DNA from: Pedobacter frigiditerrae
GTDB taxonomy: Bacteria > Bacteroidota > Bacteroidia > Sphingobacteriales > Sphingobacteriaceae
Length of the DNA: 64,000 nt
Assembly (NCBI RefSeq): GCF_004331645.1
Contig: NZ_SJSK01000002.1
Coordinates: 992,001-1,056,000, forward strand
Direction: 5' to 3'
The translations under genes and the position numbers were made by a program. Within the stretch, counting starts at the first letter, position 1. Each line of letters begins with the position of its first letter. The notes under the pieces are model-generated. The model did no database searches, was not told the origin of the DNA, and saw only the letters and a list, made by a program, of their open reading frames with translations. Shown one piece after another: positions 1-9,217 of the stretch.

Positions 1-327
1 GTATTGATAGATTTTGACATAGTCAAAATTCCAACATTATCTCATCTCAAAGATGAAATTATAGATCTCATCAATCATGAGAAAAAAGTATATCACTTCC
101 CTGAAGATGTACAATATGGAGCGGGCAGCCATTTTGGAGGCATAAAGCAATGGCTCAATCTTACAAATGAAAGGGACAAAAAACTAAGCTCATATACAAA
201 AAGTTTATGTTGGGACTTTAAAAACATCATAAATAAAAGACATTTAAACTTTTACAAGTTTCAGCTTTTAAAAACCTTACCTAAAGCTATTGTTCAAATG
301 TACTATAACAAAATAAAACGTGCATAA
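1..327 (+). CDS. C-terminal part of an unrecognised protein (cut by window start)
   Basis: The reading frame is open at base 1 and stops at 325-327, so only the C-terminal 108 or so codons are present and the true start lies outside the window. The fragment is polar to basic, with no membrane segment and no motif I recognise; its last third is rich in Lys and aromatic residues (W, F and Y). The next gene overlaps its end by 8 bp, so it probably belongs to the same polysaccharide operon. An enzyme that modifies or builds the glycan is likely from context only; no function can be read from the sequence itself. Confidence 0.6.
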   Translation, partial: VLIDFDIVKIPTLSHLKDEIIDLINHEKKVYHFPEDVQYGAGSHFGGIKQWLNLTNERDKKLSSYTKSLCWDFKNIINKRHLNFYKFQLLKTLPKAIVQMYYNKIKRA

Positions 328-1276
328 GCAACCATTGGTATCCATCTGTATTCCGGCCTATAATGCTGCTCAATTTATTGATGATTGTATTAATAGTTTA
401 ATTAACCAATCTTATCAAAACATAGAGATTATTATTGTTAATGATGGTTCTACTGATAATACTTTAGCAATAATCGAGAGCTATAATGATTATCGAATCA
501 AAATTGTTAGCCAAGAAAATAAAGGCCAATGTAGTGCAGCGAATTTAGCTTTTGAGTTATCCAATGGCGAATACATTAAATTTTTTGATGCAGATGACAT
601 TCTTTCACAAGAATTTATTAAAAGCCAAGTAGAACGATTAAATGGCAGATCTGATGCCGTTGCCTCAGCTGCATGGGGTCGATTTTATCAAAATGACATC
701 CATACATTTCGACTTAATCCAGAAATTGTTTGGAAGGATATGGTACCATTGGAATGGTTAATTGGTTCATTAAATGGAGCTAGTATGATGCAATGTGGCC
801 TTTGGCTAATCCCAAGAAGCATTTTAAAGAAATCGGGACTCTGGAATGAGAAATTATCATTAATTAATGACTTTGATTTTTTTATTAGGGTTTTATTAGT
901 CTCTAAGGAAGTTCTGTTTAGTCAAAATGCAATATTATATTATCGTTCGGGTATTCAAAATTCATTATCAGGTTCCAAATCTACAAAAGCTTATCTATCA
1001 GCTTATCTATCAACCGAGCTTGGAATTAAAGCGATATTGAAATATGAGAACTCAATTAGAACTAGAAAGGTTTGTGCAAATACATTTAAATTATGGAGTT
1101 ATGATTTTTATCCATTACATATGGAGTTATATCATAAAAGCAATAATTGGATTAAAAATTTAGGGGGATCGGATTTAAGGTTTCCTGCGGGAGGGAAGAC
1201 TAGGGTGCTTAATTTCTTGTTAGGTTGGAAGTTGGCAAAAAGATTAAAATTATACTTTTCAAGGAGGGTTTATTAA
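320..1276 (+). CDS. Family 2 glycosyltransferase
   Basis: A 318-residue cytoplasmic GT-A fold glycosyltransferase, expected to transfer a sugar from a nucleotide-sugar donor onto a growing lipid-linked glycan. The N-terminus shows the family signature: VSICIPAYN near residue 7, an NDGS nucleotide-binding motif at 41-44, and a metal-binding DADD at 90-93. The C-terminal 200 residues are variable, as usual for acceptor recognition. The gene starts with GTG at 320 inside the end of the previous gene and is followed one base later by an FkbM methyltransferase, so it is part of a translationally packed operon. Donor and acceptor cannot be told from sequence. Confidence 0.9.
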   Translation: MHKQPLVSICIPAYNAAQFIDDCINSLINQSYQNIEIIIVNDGSTDNTLAIIESYNDYRIKIVSQENKGQCSAANLAFELSNGEYIKFFDADDILSQEFIKSQVERLNGRSDAVASAAWGRFYQNDIHTFRLNPEIVWKDMVPLEWLIGSLNGASMMQCGLWLIPRSILKKSGLWNEKLSLINDFDFFIRVLLVSKEVLFSQNAILYYRSGIQNSLSGSKSTKAYLSAYLSTELGIKAILKYENSIRTRKVCANTFKLWSYDFYPLHMELYHKSNNWIKNLGGSDLRFPAGGKTRVLNFLLGWKLAKRLKLYFSRRVY

Positions 1277-1277
1277 A

Positions 1278-2003
1278 ATGGAATGGAAATATATTATTGG
1301 AAACAACTTCAGTAAAATTGATCAGGCCATTATAAAATCTGGTTTAAATTCAGTTTATAAACATTATCCTTTTGGCCGGCATTGGATATTTGATTTAAAA
1401 AGAATTTTAAAATTAGAACCTATTGTAATGGTTGATGCTGGGGCAAATATTGGTTCTGTTTCCAAAGAACTAAACTATTGGTTTCCCTCGGCATATATAT
1501 ATGCTTTTGAACCTGTAAAAAGCACTTTTGATTTATTGGTTAAACAAACAAGTAGCATTAGCAATATTTATCCTGAACAATTAGCACTTGGAGCAAATAG
1601 TGAAAAGATAGAACTTGCTCTAAATCCTGAAAACACTATAAATTCATTAAAGGTTAAAAACTTAACTCATATGCTTGGGAAAGAAGTAATCGAGGTAATT
1701 AGGTTAGATGAATTTGTTAAAAACAATAGTTTAGACACAATAGATATCTTAAAAATTGATGTAGAAGGCTTTGAATTTGAAGTATTAGAAGGTTGCGGAA
1801 ATGTCGACATCAACTGTATCCTAATAGAAGTTGGCTATGAACGAGAACTCACCAAGGTTCATTTCTCGGATGTAGAGAACTATATGGAGAAGTTAGGTTT
1901 TCAACTAATTGGCATTTATGAAATTATGCGCAATTTAAATGACAGAAGAAAAATAGCTTATTCAAATAACCTATATATCAAAAGAGCACTAATCAATTCT
2001 TGA
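1278..2003 (+). CDS. FkbM family methyltransferase
   Basis: A 241-residue S-adenosylmethionine-dependent methyltransferase of the FkbM type, a family that O-methylates small molecules and, in polysaccharide clusters, probably sugar residues. The SAM-binding glycine motif VDAGANIGS lies at residues 52-60, followed by the acidic FEP motif about 22 residues later and by the ILKIDVEGFEFEVLEG block typical of the family. It sits between two glycosyltransferases with 1 bp spacing upstream and a 4-bp overlap downstream. A methyl cap or methylated repeat unit on the exported glycan is a reasonable inference, not shown by the sequence. Confidence 0.88.
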   Translation: MEWKYIIGNNFSKIDQAIIKSGLNSVYKHYPFGRHWIFDLKRILKLEPIVMVDAGANIGSVSKELNYWFPSAYIYAFEPVKSTFDLLVKQTSSISNIYPEQLALGANSEKIELALNPENTINSLKVKNLTHMLGKEVIEVIRLDEFVKNNSLDTIDILKIDVEGFEFEVLEGCGNVDINCILIEVGYERELTKVHFSDVENYMEKLGFQLIGIYEIMRNLNDRRKIAYSNNLYIKRALINS

Positions 2004-3022
2004 ACTCGCCAAAACTTAGAATAGCTGTTATTGCAGATCCTTTTATTCCTGTACCCCCGTTAAACTACGGAGGTATTGAGCGAATCATTGATTTTTTAGT
2101 GACTGGACTGACTGAAAAGGGGCACGAGTTAGTATTACTAGCTCATCCAGAATCTAAAGTAATTTGTAAACATCTTTCCTACGGAGACCAAAATTCCATT
2201 TTCAAACACCTAAAAAATATAGTCAAGGTAAACCAACTTAAGGCCTATCAACCTGACATCATACACAGTTTTGGAAGATTAGCTTACCTCCTTCCCTTTC
2301 TGCAAAGTTCTACACCTAAGATCATGTCTTATCAACGAGAGCCCACTATTAGCCAAATTAAAAAGGCGATGAAACTCGTTAAAAAAAACACCTTGACTTT
2401 TACGGGCTGTAGTGCTTATATCAGCAAGCAAATCGGGCCTTATGCTCCATCATTTCCAATTTTTAATGGCGTTGATTTAAAATTATATGATTTTCAAAAT
2501 GAAGTAGCTCCTGATGCGCCTTTGATTTTTCTAGGAAGAATAGAGCCCATTAAAGGCACACATATCGCCATCGAGGTTGCAAAAAAAACAAATAGAAAAT
2601 TGATTATTGCGGGCAATATTCCATATGAATATCAATCTTATTTTGACAATATAATTCAACCTTCATTAAATGATCAAATAACTTATGTTGGTGCAGTTAA
2701 TGATTTGCAGAAAAACGAATTGTTAGGAAAGGCAGCGGCATTTTTAATGCCTATTGAATGGAATGAGCCATTTGGCATTGTAATGGCAGAGGCAATGGCT
2801 TGTGGCACTCCCGTTATTGGCTTTAATAGAGGTTCAGTTCCAGAAGTTATTAATGAGAAAATTGGTTTTATTTGCTCAAATCTTAACGATATGATATCTG
2901 CTATTAGCCAATTGAAAAATATTAATAGAGCACAAGTACGAGAACATTGCGAATTAAATTTTGGATCGGATGTGATTGTAAATAAATATATTGACTTATA
3001 TAAAAGTTTAATCTTAAAATAG
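2000..3022 (+). CDS. Family 4 glycosyltransferase
   Basis: A 340-residue GT-B fold glycosyltransferase. The N-terminal Rossmann domain begins RIAVIADPFIPVPPLNYGG, with the Gly-rich acceptor/donor loop usual in GT4. The C-terminal domain contains FLGRIEPIKG near residue 178 and the catalytic E-x7-E pair E256/E264 in the EPFGIVMAE motif, which contacts the nucleotide sugar. The start is TTG at 2000, overlapping the previous stop by 4 bp (TTGA), which suggests translational coupling. Retaining sugar transfer onto a lipid-linked intermediate is expected for the family; the actual sugar is unknown. Confidence 0.9.
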   Translation: MNSPKLRIAVIADPFIPVPPLNYGGIERIIDFLVTGLTEKGHELVLLAHPESKVICKHLSYGDQNSIFKHLKNIVKVNQLKAYQPDIIHSFGRLAYLLPFLQSSTPKIMSYQREPTISQIKKAMKLVKKNTLTFTGCSAYISKQIGPYAPSFPIFNGVDLKLYDFQNEVAPDAPLIFLGRIEPIKGTHIAIEVAKKTNRKLIIAGNIPYEYQSYFDNIIQPSLNDQITYVGAVNDLQKNELLGKAAAFLMPIEWNEPFGIVMAEAMACGTPVIGFNRGSVPEVINEKIGFICSNLNDMISAISQLKNINRAQVREHCELNFGSDVIVNKYIDLYKSLILK

Positions 3023-3024
3023 AG

Positions 3025-4140
3025 GTGGCTCAGAAAGAAAACGTTTTATTTATTACGGATAAGGGATATGTAGATTATAAACTCCCTGGTGGGGTGCAAA
3101 TTTGTACAGAAGAATTTATTAGATACCTAAACAATGCAGGATTTAATATTATTATCATAAAGGTTTCTCCAGACATTACTTTATTAAAACGAATAAAACT
3201 AAAATTGGGAATAGAAACTTACGAGTTGTATGATTCAAAAATTTATATCTCCGAAATTGTTAATGCCATTGTCAAAAACCAAGTTAAATTTGTTTTATTT
3301 AATCAACTTAACATTGCCCATTGGGCCACATTAATTAGAGCAAAAATATCAATACCACTTAAATGCATAGGGCTATCACATGGGAATGAAAGTGGTGACT
3401 ATTTATATGAAATTACAAAACAGGATAAAGTACCAACTTTAATAGAAACTTGGCGCATTGGAAAGCTCATTGCCAAAGAGAAAATATTATTTTCAACAAC
3501 ATTAGACGCTGTAGTTACAATTAGTGAACATGAAAGTTATATTGATCAATGGTTAGGAGCAGATAAAATATTGTTTCTTCCTAGAATTCTTGAGCCAAAA
3601 TTTATCAAATGGGAGCCAGAGAAAAATGTAATTGGTTTTGTTGGCACTTTAGATCATTATCCAAATTATCAAGGAATTGAATTACTTGCCAATCAACTTC
3701 ATGTTAAAGCATTTAATGGGATATTAAAATTAATTGGTGGTCCTAAATCAGTTGGCGAAAAATTAGCCAGGAAATATTCCTTTATATCTTACCTCGGACA
3801 TTTAAGTAATGAAGAATTATTTCATGAAGTAGCAAAATGGTCAATTTTTGTTAATCCAATATTTTGGTATGCAAGGGGCTCGTCTACAAAAGCATCTCAA
3901 ATTATCAACTGGGGTATTCCAATCTTGTCTACTAAAGCTGGTATTCGAGGCTATCATTTATCTAACACAAATTTTTTAACTAAACAGAATAAGCCTGAAC
4001 ATCTTGCTGCTCTAGTTATTAAAAAATTAGGATCAACTAGTGAATTAAATACATTGAAAAAAATTTCTGAAGGTAATGCTAGTACTTTTGAAATAACTAA
4101 ATGGTCAGCGGAACTGAAAGCATTTTTAGAAGAATTATAA
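3025..4140 (+). CDS. Glycosyltransferase, GT-B fold
   Basis: A 371-residue protein that reads as a divergent family 4-like glycosyltransferase. The N-terminal half has alternating hydrophobic strands of a Rossmann-like domain and a Gly-Gly loop (KLPGGVQICTEEFI, near residue 20). The C-terminal half has IGFVGTLDHYPNYQG, a common donor-domain opening. The usual E-x7-E pair is not clear; a KASQIINWGIPILS stretch stands where the donor-binding helix is expected. Start is GTG at 3025, two bases after the previous stop. The specific sugar is not predictable. Confidence 0.78.
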   Translation: MAQKENVLFITDKGYVDYKLPGGVQICTEEFIRYLNNAGFNIIIIKVSPDITLLKRIKLKLGIETYELYDSKIYISEIVNAIVKNQVKFVLFNQLNIAHWATLIRAKISIPLKCIGLSHGNESGDYLYEITKQDKVPTLIETWRIGKLIAKEKILFSTTLDAVVTISEHESYIDQWLGADKILFLPRILEPKFIKWEPEKNVIGFVGTLDHYPNYQGIELLANQLHVKAFNGILKLIGGPKSVGEKLARKYSFISYLGHLSNEELFHEVAKWSIFVNPIFWYARGSSTKASQIINWGIPILSTKAGIRGYHLSNTNFLTKQNKPEHLAALVIKKLGSTSELNTLKKISEGNASTFEITKWSAELKAFLEEL

Positions 4141-4141
4141 T

Positions 4142-5431
4142 TTGAAGCACTTACTCATCATATCTCCCTACTTTCCACCTGTAAATGCCGCAGACATGCA
4201 TCGTGTGCGAATGAGCTTGCCATACCTTAAAGATTATGGATGGGAAGCCGAAATAATTACTGTTGATGTATCATTTGTAGATTTTGATCAAGACAGCTAC
4301 TTATTTGACAATTTACCTAAAGAAACAAAAATCCACAAGTTAAGTGCGTTTCCAAAAAGATGGACCAGTAAATTAGGTTTAGGAAGCATTGCCTTAAGAT
4401 CTTTATGGTTTTATAAAAACTATGTGGATAAACTATTACAGAAACAACATTTCGATTTGATCTATTTTTCTACCACACAGTTCCCCCTTATGATTTTAGG
4501 GGCATACTGGAAGAAAAAGTTTCACATTCCTTATGTAATTGACATGCAAGATCCTTGGCACTCTACCTATTATCAGGATAAACCAAAGAAAGACCGTCCG
4601 AAAAAATACTGGTTCTCTTACAGACTGAATAAATACTTAGAACCTATAGCTATGAAAAATGTTGATGGTTTAATTAGTGTATCTCAAGCTTATATTGATA
4701 CTTTAATTGAACGTTATCCTCGTATAAAAAAGGTTCCGAATCAAGTAATTACATTTGGGGCTTTCCATAAAGATTTCGAATTTGTTAAAAAGAATTTTGA
4801 CAAATTTAAAAGAGCATATGTAAAAGATGATCAGTTTAAACACTTCGTTTATGTAGGTAGAGCTGGAGTCGATATGAAAGAATCGCTAGTGATGTTGTTT
4901 ACCGCTTTTAAAAAAGGATTGGATTTATACCCCATAGAATTTGGAAAAATTAGGTTTCATTTTATTGGCACAAGCTATGCATCAAGCGGAACTGGAATTG
5001 AAACAATTACACCAATTGCAGCGGCTATAGGATTAGATTCGAAATATGTTAATGAACAAACCAATCGAATTTCTTTTTATGATGCTATCTATAACTTGAT
5101 AACAGCTGATGCATTGGTGATTATAGGATCTGATGACCCACAATATACTGCTTCCAAAATATATCCATATATTTTAGCTGAAAGACCATTAATGGCGTTT
5201 TTTAATGCAAAAAGTAGTGCTGGGGAAATTATTCGAGAAACTAACGCCGGAATGGTTATTCATCTTGGATTAGAACAACATGAAGCAAGCTCCTTAATTA
5301 ATCAATTCTTGTTTAATCTTGTGGCAGAAAAAATAGTACCACCTCATATTAATTGGAATAAATTTGAACCTTATACGGCAAAAAACATGACAAAAAAACA
5401 ATGTTTTTTATTTAATGAAGTTATTTCATGA
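4142..5431 (+). CDS. Glycosyltransferase, family 4-like
   Basis: A 429-residue GT-B-like protein. The N-terminus, beginning LLIISPYFPPVNAADMHRVR, matches the opening of GT4 enzymes that act on polysaccharide precursors, and IDMQDPW near residue 137 is a typical interdomain block. The C-terminal domain is less canonical: it ends with a donor-site-like stretch at PYILAERPLMAFF but lacks an obvious E-x7-E. Start is TTG at 4142, one base after the previous stop. The stop overlaps the next start by 4 bp (ATGA), so expression with the FkbM gene downstream is probably coupled. Confidence 0.78.
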   Translation: MKHLLIISPYFPPVNAADMHRVRMSLPYLKDYGWEAEIITVDVSFVDFDQDSYLFDNLPKETKIHKLSAFPKRWTSKLGLGSIALRSLWFYKNYVDKLLQKQHFDLIYFSTTQFPLMILGAYWKKKFHIPYVIDMQDPWHSTYYQDKPKKDRPKKYWFSYRLNKYLEPIAMKNVDGLISVSQAYIDTLIERYPRIKKVPNQVITFGAFHKDFEFVKKNFDKFKRAYVKDDQFKHFVYVGRAGVDMKESLVMLFTAFKKGLDLYPIEFGKIRFHFIGTSYASSGTGIETITPIAAAIGLDSKYVNEQTNRISFYDAIYNLITADALVIIGSDDPQYTASKIYPYILAERPLMAFFNAKSSAGEIIRETNAGMVIHLGLEQHEASSLINQFLFNLVAEKIVPPHINWNKFEPYTAKNMTKKQCFLFNEVIS

Positions 5432-6318
5432 TTAGTGGTTTAAAGAGAACCCTAGGATTTATACACAAACATCCACTTGCAAAAAGACATCTATTTTTAG
5501 CCTATTATCAGTTTTTGTCTTGGCAAATCAAGAGCTTTATAAACGCTAGTTTACAACCAGTAAAGTTTTTAGGCTCAATTCGATTTTTGGCTAAAAAAGG
5601 GTTAACTGGAGTTACAGGCAATATATATACAGGTTTACACGAGTTTGAGGATATGTGTTTCTTGTTGCACTTTTTAAAACCAGGAGATGTGTTTTTTGAT
5701 GTGGGAGCAAATGTAGGCTCTTATACCTTACTTGCATCAGGGTCTTGTGGAGCAAAATCGATATCATTTGAGCCCATTCCTGCAACTTATGCTATCTTAA
5801 AACAAAATATTTACTTAAATAATCTAAATGACCTAGTAACATCAGAGAACAAGGGAGTTGGGAGTAAAAATGAAGTTCTTTACTTCACCGCTACAGAAGA
5901 CACCACAAACCATATCGTTTTGGCTAATCAGGAAATTGAGCATACCATTTCTGTACCTATTGTTACCCTAAATGACTATTATCTTCATCAGAAACCTAAT
6001 CTAATTAAAATAGATGTTGAAGGTTTTGAAACAGAAGTTTTGAATGGAGCCACAGAAATTTTAAAGGACAATGAATTAAAAGCAATCATAATAGAGTTAA
6101 ATGGTAGCGGAGGTAGATATGGATATGATGAGATTCAAATTCATCAAAAATTAGTAGATTATGGTTTCAGGCCTTATCAATACTTTCCCTTTGAAAGAAG
6201 GCTTAAAAAAATAGCTAGTTTTGGCTCCTATAACACCATTTACATTAGAGATATTGATACAGTTGAAAATAGAATTAAAAGTTCGAAGCCGATTAAAATT
6301 TTTAACGAGCAAATTTAA
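5428..6318 (+). CDS. FkbM family methyltransferase (second copy)
   Basis: A 296-residue SAM-dependent methyltransferase, the second FkbM protein of this locus. The SAM motif FFDVGANVGS is at residues 89-98, preceded by about 85 residues not present in the first copy. The family block LIKIDVEGFETEVLNGA follows near residue 192. The two copies are clearly diverged and not a recent duplication, so they probably methylate different positions or sugars. It overlaps the upstream glycosyltransferase by 4 bp and abuts the next one (stop 6316-6318, TTG start 6319). Confidence 0.87.
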   Translation: MISGLKRTLGFIHKHPLAKRHLFLAYYQFLSWQIKSFINASLQPVKFLGSIRFLAKKGLTGVTGNIYTGLHEFEDMCFLLHFLKPGDVFFDVGANVGSYTLLASGSCGAKSISFEPIPATYAILKQNIYLNNLNDLVTSENKGVGSKNEVLYFTATEDTTNHIVLANQEIEHTISVPIVTLNDYYLHQKPNLIKIDVEGFETEVLNGATEILKDNELKAIIIELNGSGGRYGYDEIQIHQKLVDYGFRPYQYFPFERRLKKIASFGSYNTIYIRDIDTVENRIKSSKPIKIFNEQI

Positions 6319-7764
6319 TTGAAGTCATTAGCTATCATCGTTACCCACCCTATTCAATACTATGTACCTCTATTTAAACTTTTAAATAAATACTGCGAAC
6401 TAAAAGTATTTTATACCTGGGGAGTAAAGGGTGCTGCTGCTAAATATGATCCTGGTTTTAACAAAACAGTTGCTTGGGATGTTCCATTATTAGAAGGTTA
6501 TGCTTATGAGTTTCTGACAAATACCGCTAAAGATCCTGGTTCTCATCATTATAATGGAATAGTGAATCCAGAATTGATTGAGACGGTTCATACATTTAAA
6601 CCCGATGTCATTTTAGTTTATGGATGGGCCTATAAAAGTCACCTAGCTGCGTTAAGGCATTTTAAAGGAAAAACACCGATTTGGTTTAGGGGCGATTCTA
6701 CCTTGCTTGATGAACGAAAGGGATTTAAACAAATTTTAAGAGGATTATTCTTAAAATGGGTGTACAGCCATGTTGACCTAGCGTTTTATGTAGGGAGTGC
6801 CAATAAAAAATACTTTAAAAAATTCGGCATGCAAGAACGACAACTCATTTTTACTCCTCATGCAATTGATAATGAAAGATTTGCTGAGGATAGAGGTGAT
6901 GAAGCACATCAGATTAGAGCTTCATTTAATATTAAGAATGATGATGTTTTAATATTATTTGCAGGAAAATTGGAGCGCAAAAAGAATCCAGAGTTGTTGT
7001 TGGAAGCTTTTATTGAATTGGATTCGTCTGTCGTTGATCGTCCCTCGTCTTTGGACCAACAAGAAGAGCAGAAAGAGGAAAGCTTAATGACCAAAGAGCA
7101 AGGATCAAAGAACAAGGAGCAATTAGATACTTCTCTCGCCCATCGGCTATCAACTTTGGCTGAACAAAAAAAGAAAAGAGAAAAACACCCAGAACTACAT
7201 TTACTATTTGTGGGGAATGGGGAGTTGGAAGAAGAGCTAAAAGCTAAAAGCAGAAAGCAGAAAGAAAAACTAGAAAAGTCCTTCGACTTCCTGCCTGCCG
7301 GACAGATCGGCGCTCAGGATGACAAACTAGAGGTGGATCAAGGTGATAGTGTAAAAACGAAAAACGAAAAATCCCGTCTACCGGACGGGCAGGGAAAAAC
7401 GAATATACATTTTATGGATTTTCAGAATCAAACGCAGATGCCTGCGGTTTATCAGGCTTGTGATTTATTCTGTTTGCCATCTCATGGTCCGGGAGAGACA
7501 TGGGGTTTGGCGGTTAATGAAGCCATGGCTTGTAAGAAAGCAGCTTTAGTTGCTGACAAGGTGGGCTGTGCACAAGATTTAGTAGCCCAAGAAACTGGGT
7601 TGATATTTAAGAGCAATGACATTGATGATTTGAAACAAAAATTAATAGCTTTAACGAGTGATAAAAACAACTTATCTGAAATAGGTAAGTCTGCTCAGCA
7701 ACATATTCAAAACTGGAGTTTTAAGGAACAATTAAAGGCCATTTTAAATCAGCTTAATGGATAA
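6319..7764 (+). CDS. Family 4 glycosyltransferase carrying in-frame repeat insertions
   Basis: A 481-residue GT-B glycosyltransferase. It opens with LAIIVTHPIQYYVPLF, shows LFAGKLERKKNPELLLEAF near residue 214 and an E-x7-E pair near residues 393 and 401 (ETWGLAVNE). It is 100 or more residues longer than a usual GT4 because two stretches, about residues 234-284 and 304-361, are low-complexity Lys/Glu/Gln/Ser sequence encoded by the same repeat types found between genes here. Both lie in surface-loop positions between core strands of the donor domain, and LHLLFVGNGELEEELK is preserved between them, so the enzyme is probably functional. TTG start directly after the previous stop; overlaps the next gene by 8 bp. 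Confidence 0.88.
   Translation: MKSLAIIVTHPIQYYVPLFKLLNKYCELKVFYTWGVKGAAAKYDPGFNKTVAWDVPLLEGYAYEFLTNTAKDPGSHHYNGIVNPELIETVHTFKPDVILVYGWAYKSHLAALRHFKGKTPIWFRGDSTLLDERKGFKQILRGLFLKWVYSHVDLAFYVGSANKKYFKKFGMQERQLIFTPHAIDNERFAEDRGDEAHQIRASFNIKNDDVLILFAGKLERKKNPELLLEAFIELDSSVVDRPSSLDQQEEQKEESLMTKEQGSKNKEQLDTSLAHRLSTLAEQKKKREKHPELHLLFVGNGELEEELKAKSRKQKEKLEKSFDFLPAGQIGAQDDKLEVDQGDSVKTKNEKSRLPDGQGKTNIHFMDFQNQTQMPAVYQACDLFCLPSHGPGETWGLAVNEAMACKKAALVADKVGCAQDLVAQETGLIFKSNDIDDLKQKLIALTSDKNNLSEIGKSAQQHIQNWSFKEQLKAILNQLNG
7279..7326. repeat. Intergenic-type repeat inside a coding gene, itself interrupted by a palindromic element
   Basis: Bases 7279-7288 and 7311-7326 reproduce the two ends of a 26-bp repeat found intact at 16049-16074 and 43516-43541. 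Where the intact copies carry a single A, this copy carries 22 bp (7289-7310) built on CCTGCCTGCCGG, a GC-rich word also seen in palindromic form near 26470, 19770 and 51850. The net difference is 21 bp, exactly seven codons, so the glycosyltransferase frame is kept. A nested insertion is the simplest reading. Confidence 0.8.
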
Positions 7765-9217
7765 ACATCAAAATTATTCTAAACAGAAAGTTTTAATCTT
7801 AATTTATTTGCCTTGGGTTGTATCCTTAATGGTACAAATTAATCCTATTGTATCTTATTTTGTGGCGTGGCTAGGCTCATTTTTCATTTTTTATTTGACC
7901 TTATTTTCTAGCGTAAAGTTTATCCCATTGGATTTACCATTAGTAAAACAAGTAATGAGGCCCATTGTGATCATCCAATTGATTTTTGCAGGTTTTATGT
8001 GTTGTACTTCCATCTTTTATTTCATGAACCATTTAGGTTATGAGTATTTTACTAAAATTAGCCCGATTCCTTTTCAGGTAAACGAACAGACTTATGCCAT
8101 TGCTAAATGCCAACGTTTATCTTTATTAGCTCATGCTGCCTTGGTTACGGGCATTATTGTAAAAATCAAACAATTTCCTATTATTAAACACCGACTGAAT
8201 CTCAACCTAGATTTTTTCTTGATTTGGCTTTGTGTGATTAGCTATATTATTGGAGGTGCGGCTTCTAAAATTGCGAGTATAGCTCAGTTTTCTTTTGGCT
8301 TTATTAATGTTTCTATTACTTGTAGCGCCTTAGTTTTAGTGAGGGGAATGGTGCAAAGAAAAAGAGGTTATATGATTTTTGGGGGTGGATTATTTGCCTT
8401 TAACTTCTTGGCTTCTACCCTAACCGGTTATAAGGAAAGTATCATTATCAATGTAATCATCATCAGTTTTTTGATGTACCCTTATTATAAAAAATTGATT
8501 TTAACCTTGGCTATACCTACTATTTATGTCCTTATCTATATTTTACCAACATTCGCGACCATAGTTAGGAGTCAATCTTGGTCTGGGGAGAAATCTGCAG
8601 TAGAAGCCCGTAGGGAAGCATTTGATGCGGTACTTAACAATGAAGCACCTGTAATTGAAGAAACCAACTGGCTGTTTTTAACCGATCGGATCAGTGAAAT
8701 TAACATGTTTACCATATTTGTAAAACATATACCTGCAGAAAGAGGTTTTTATGGCTCGGAAATTGTAAAAAATTCCATTTTGGCAATCATACCAAGGACT
8801 TTTTGGCCTGGTAAATTTGTAACCGAGACCATTTCCATGGAACGTGTGTACGACGCGGGGGTTGTGAGTGGTGCTTCTACTGTTTCTGCTAAAACAAGAC
8901 CTGTAGTAGATGGCTATGTGAGTGCTGGTTTTGTGGGGGTGTTTATTTCAATCTTCCTATACGGCTTGGTTACGCAATGGATTTGCAATAAAGCTGAAGA
9001 ATGGTTTGGAGGTTACGAATTGGGTTGTATAGTCATGTTTAACGCGATCTTCCAGAACCTTTGGCGTGGCAATAATTTTGAATTTTTGCTGAATAATATT
9101 GTTTACGGGTATATAGCCATGTATGCGATTTTTTGGATACTGAAAAGGTCTAATACGATTACGGAGCTAGAGGTTTATGAGGCGAGTGGCGAGGGTGTGG
9201 AGTTGAAAAGGCGGTGA
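7757..9217 (+). CDS. Wzy-like polysaccharide polymerase, probably exosortase-associated
   Basis: A 486-residue integral membrane protein with about ten or more hydrophobic helices; the region around residues 280-335 is the main hydrophilic part, with Arg, Glu and Trp residues as in the large loop of O-antigen/EPS polymerases. Such proteins join repeat units on the outer face of the inner membrane. Its position a few kb upstream of a small exosortase matches the Wzy-like proteins known to accompany exosortase Y in Sphingobacteriaceae; that link is from memory of the family and from context. It overlaps the preceding glycosyltransferase by 8 bp. The last 15 or so codons run into repeat-like DNA. 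Confidence 0.75.
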   Translation: MDKHQNYSKQKVLILIYLPWVVSLMVQINPIVSYFVAWLGSFFIFYLTLFSSVKFIPLDLPLVKQVMRPIVIIQLIFAGFMCCTSIFYFMNHLGYEYFTKISPIPFQVNEQTYAIAKCQRLSLLAHAALVTGIIVKIKQFPIIKHRLNLNLDFFLIWLCVISYIIGGAASKIASIAQFSFGFINVSITCSALVLVRGMVQRKRGYMIFGGGLFAFNFLASTLTGYKESIIINVIIISFLMYPYYKKLILTLAIPTIYVLIYILPTFATIVRSQSWSGEKSAVEARREAFDAVLNNEAPVIEETNWLFLTDRISEINMFTIFVKHIPAERGFYGSEIVKNSILAIIPRTFWPGKFVTETISMERVYDAGVVSGASTVSAKTRPVVDGYVSAGFVGVFISIFLYGLVTQWICNKAEEWFGGYELGCIVMFNAIFQNLWRGNNFEFLLNNIVYGYIAMYAIFWILKRSNTITELEVYEASGEGVELKRR

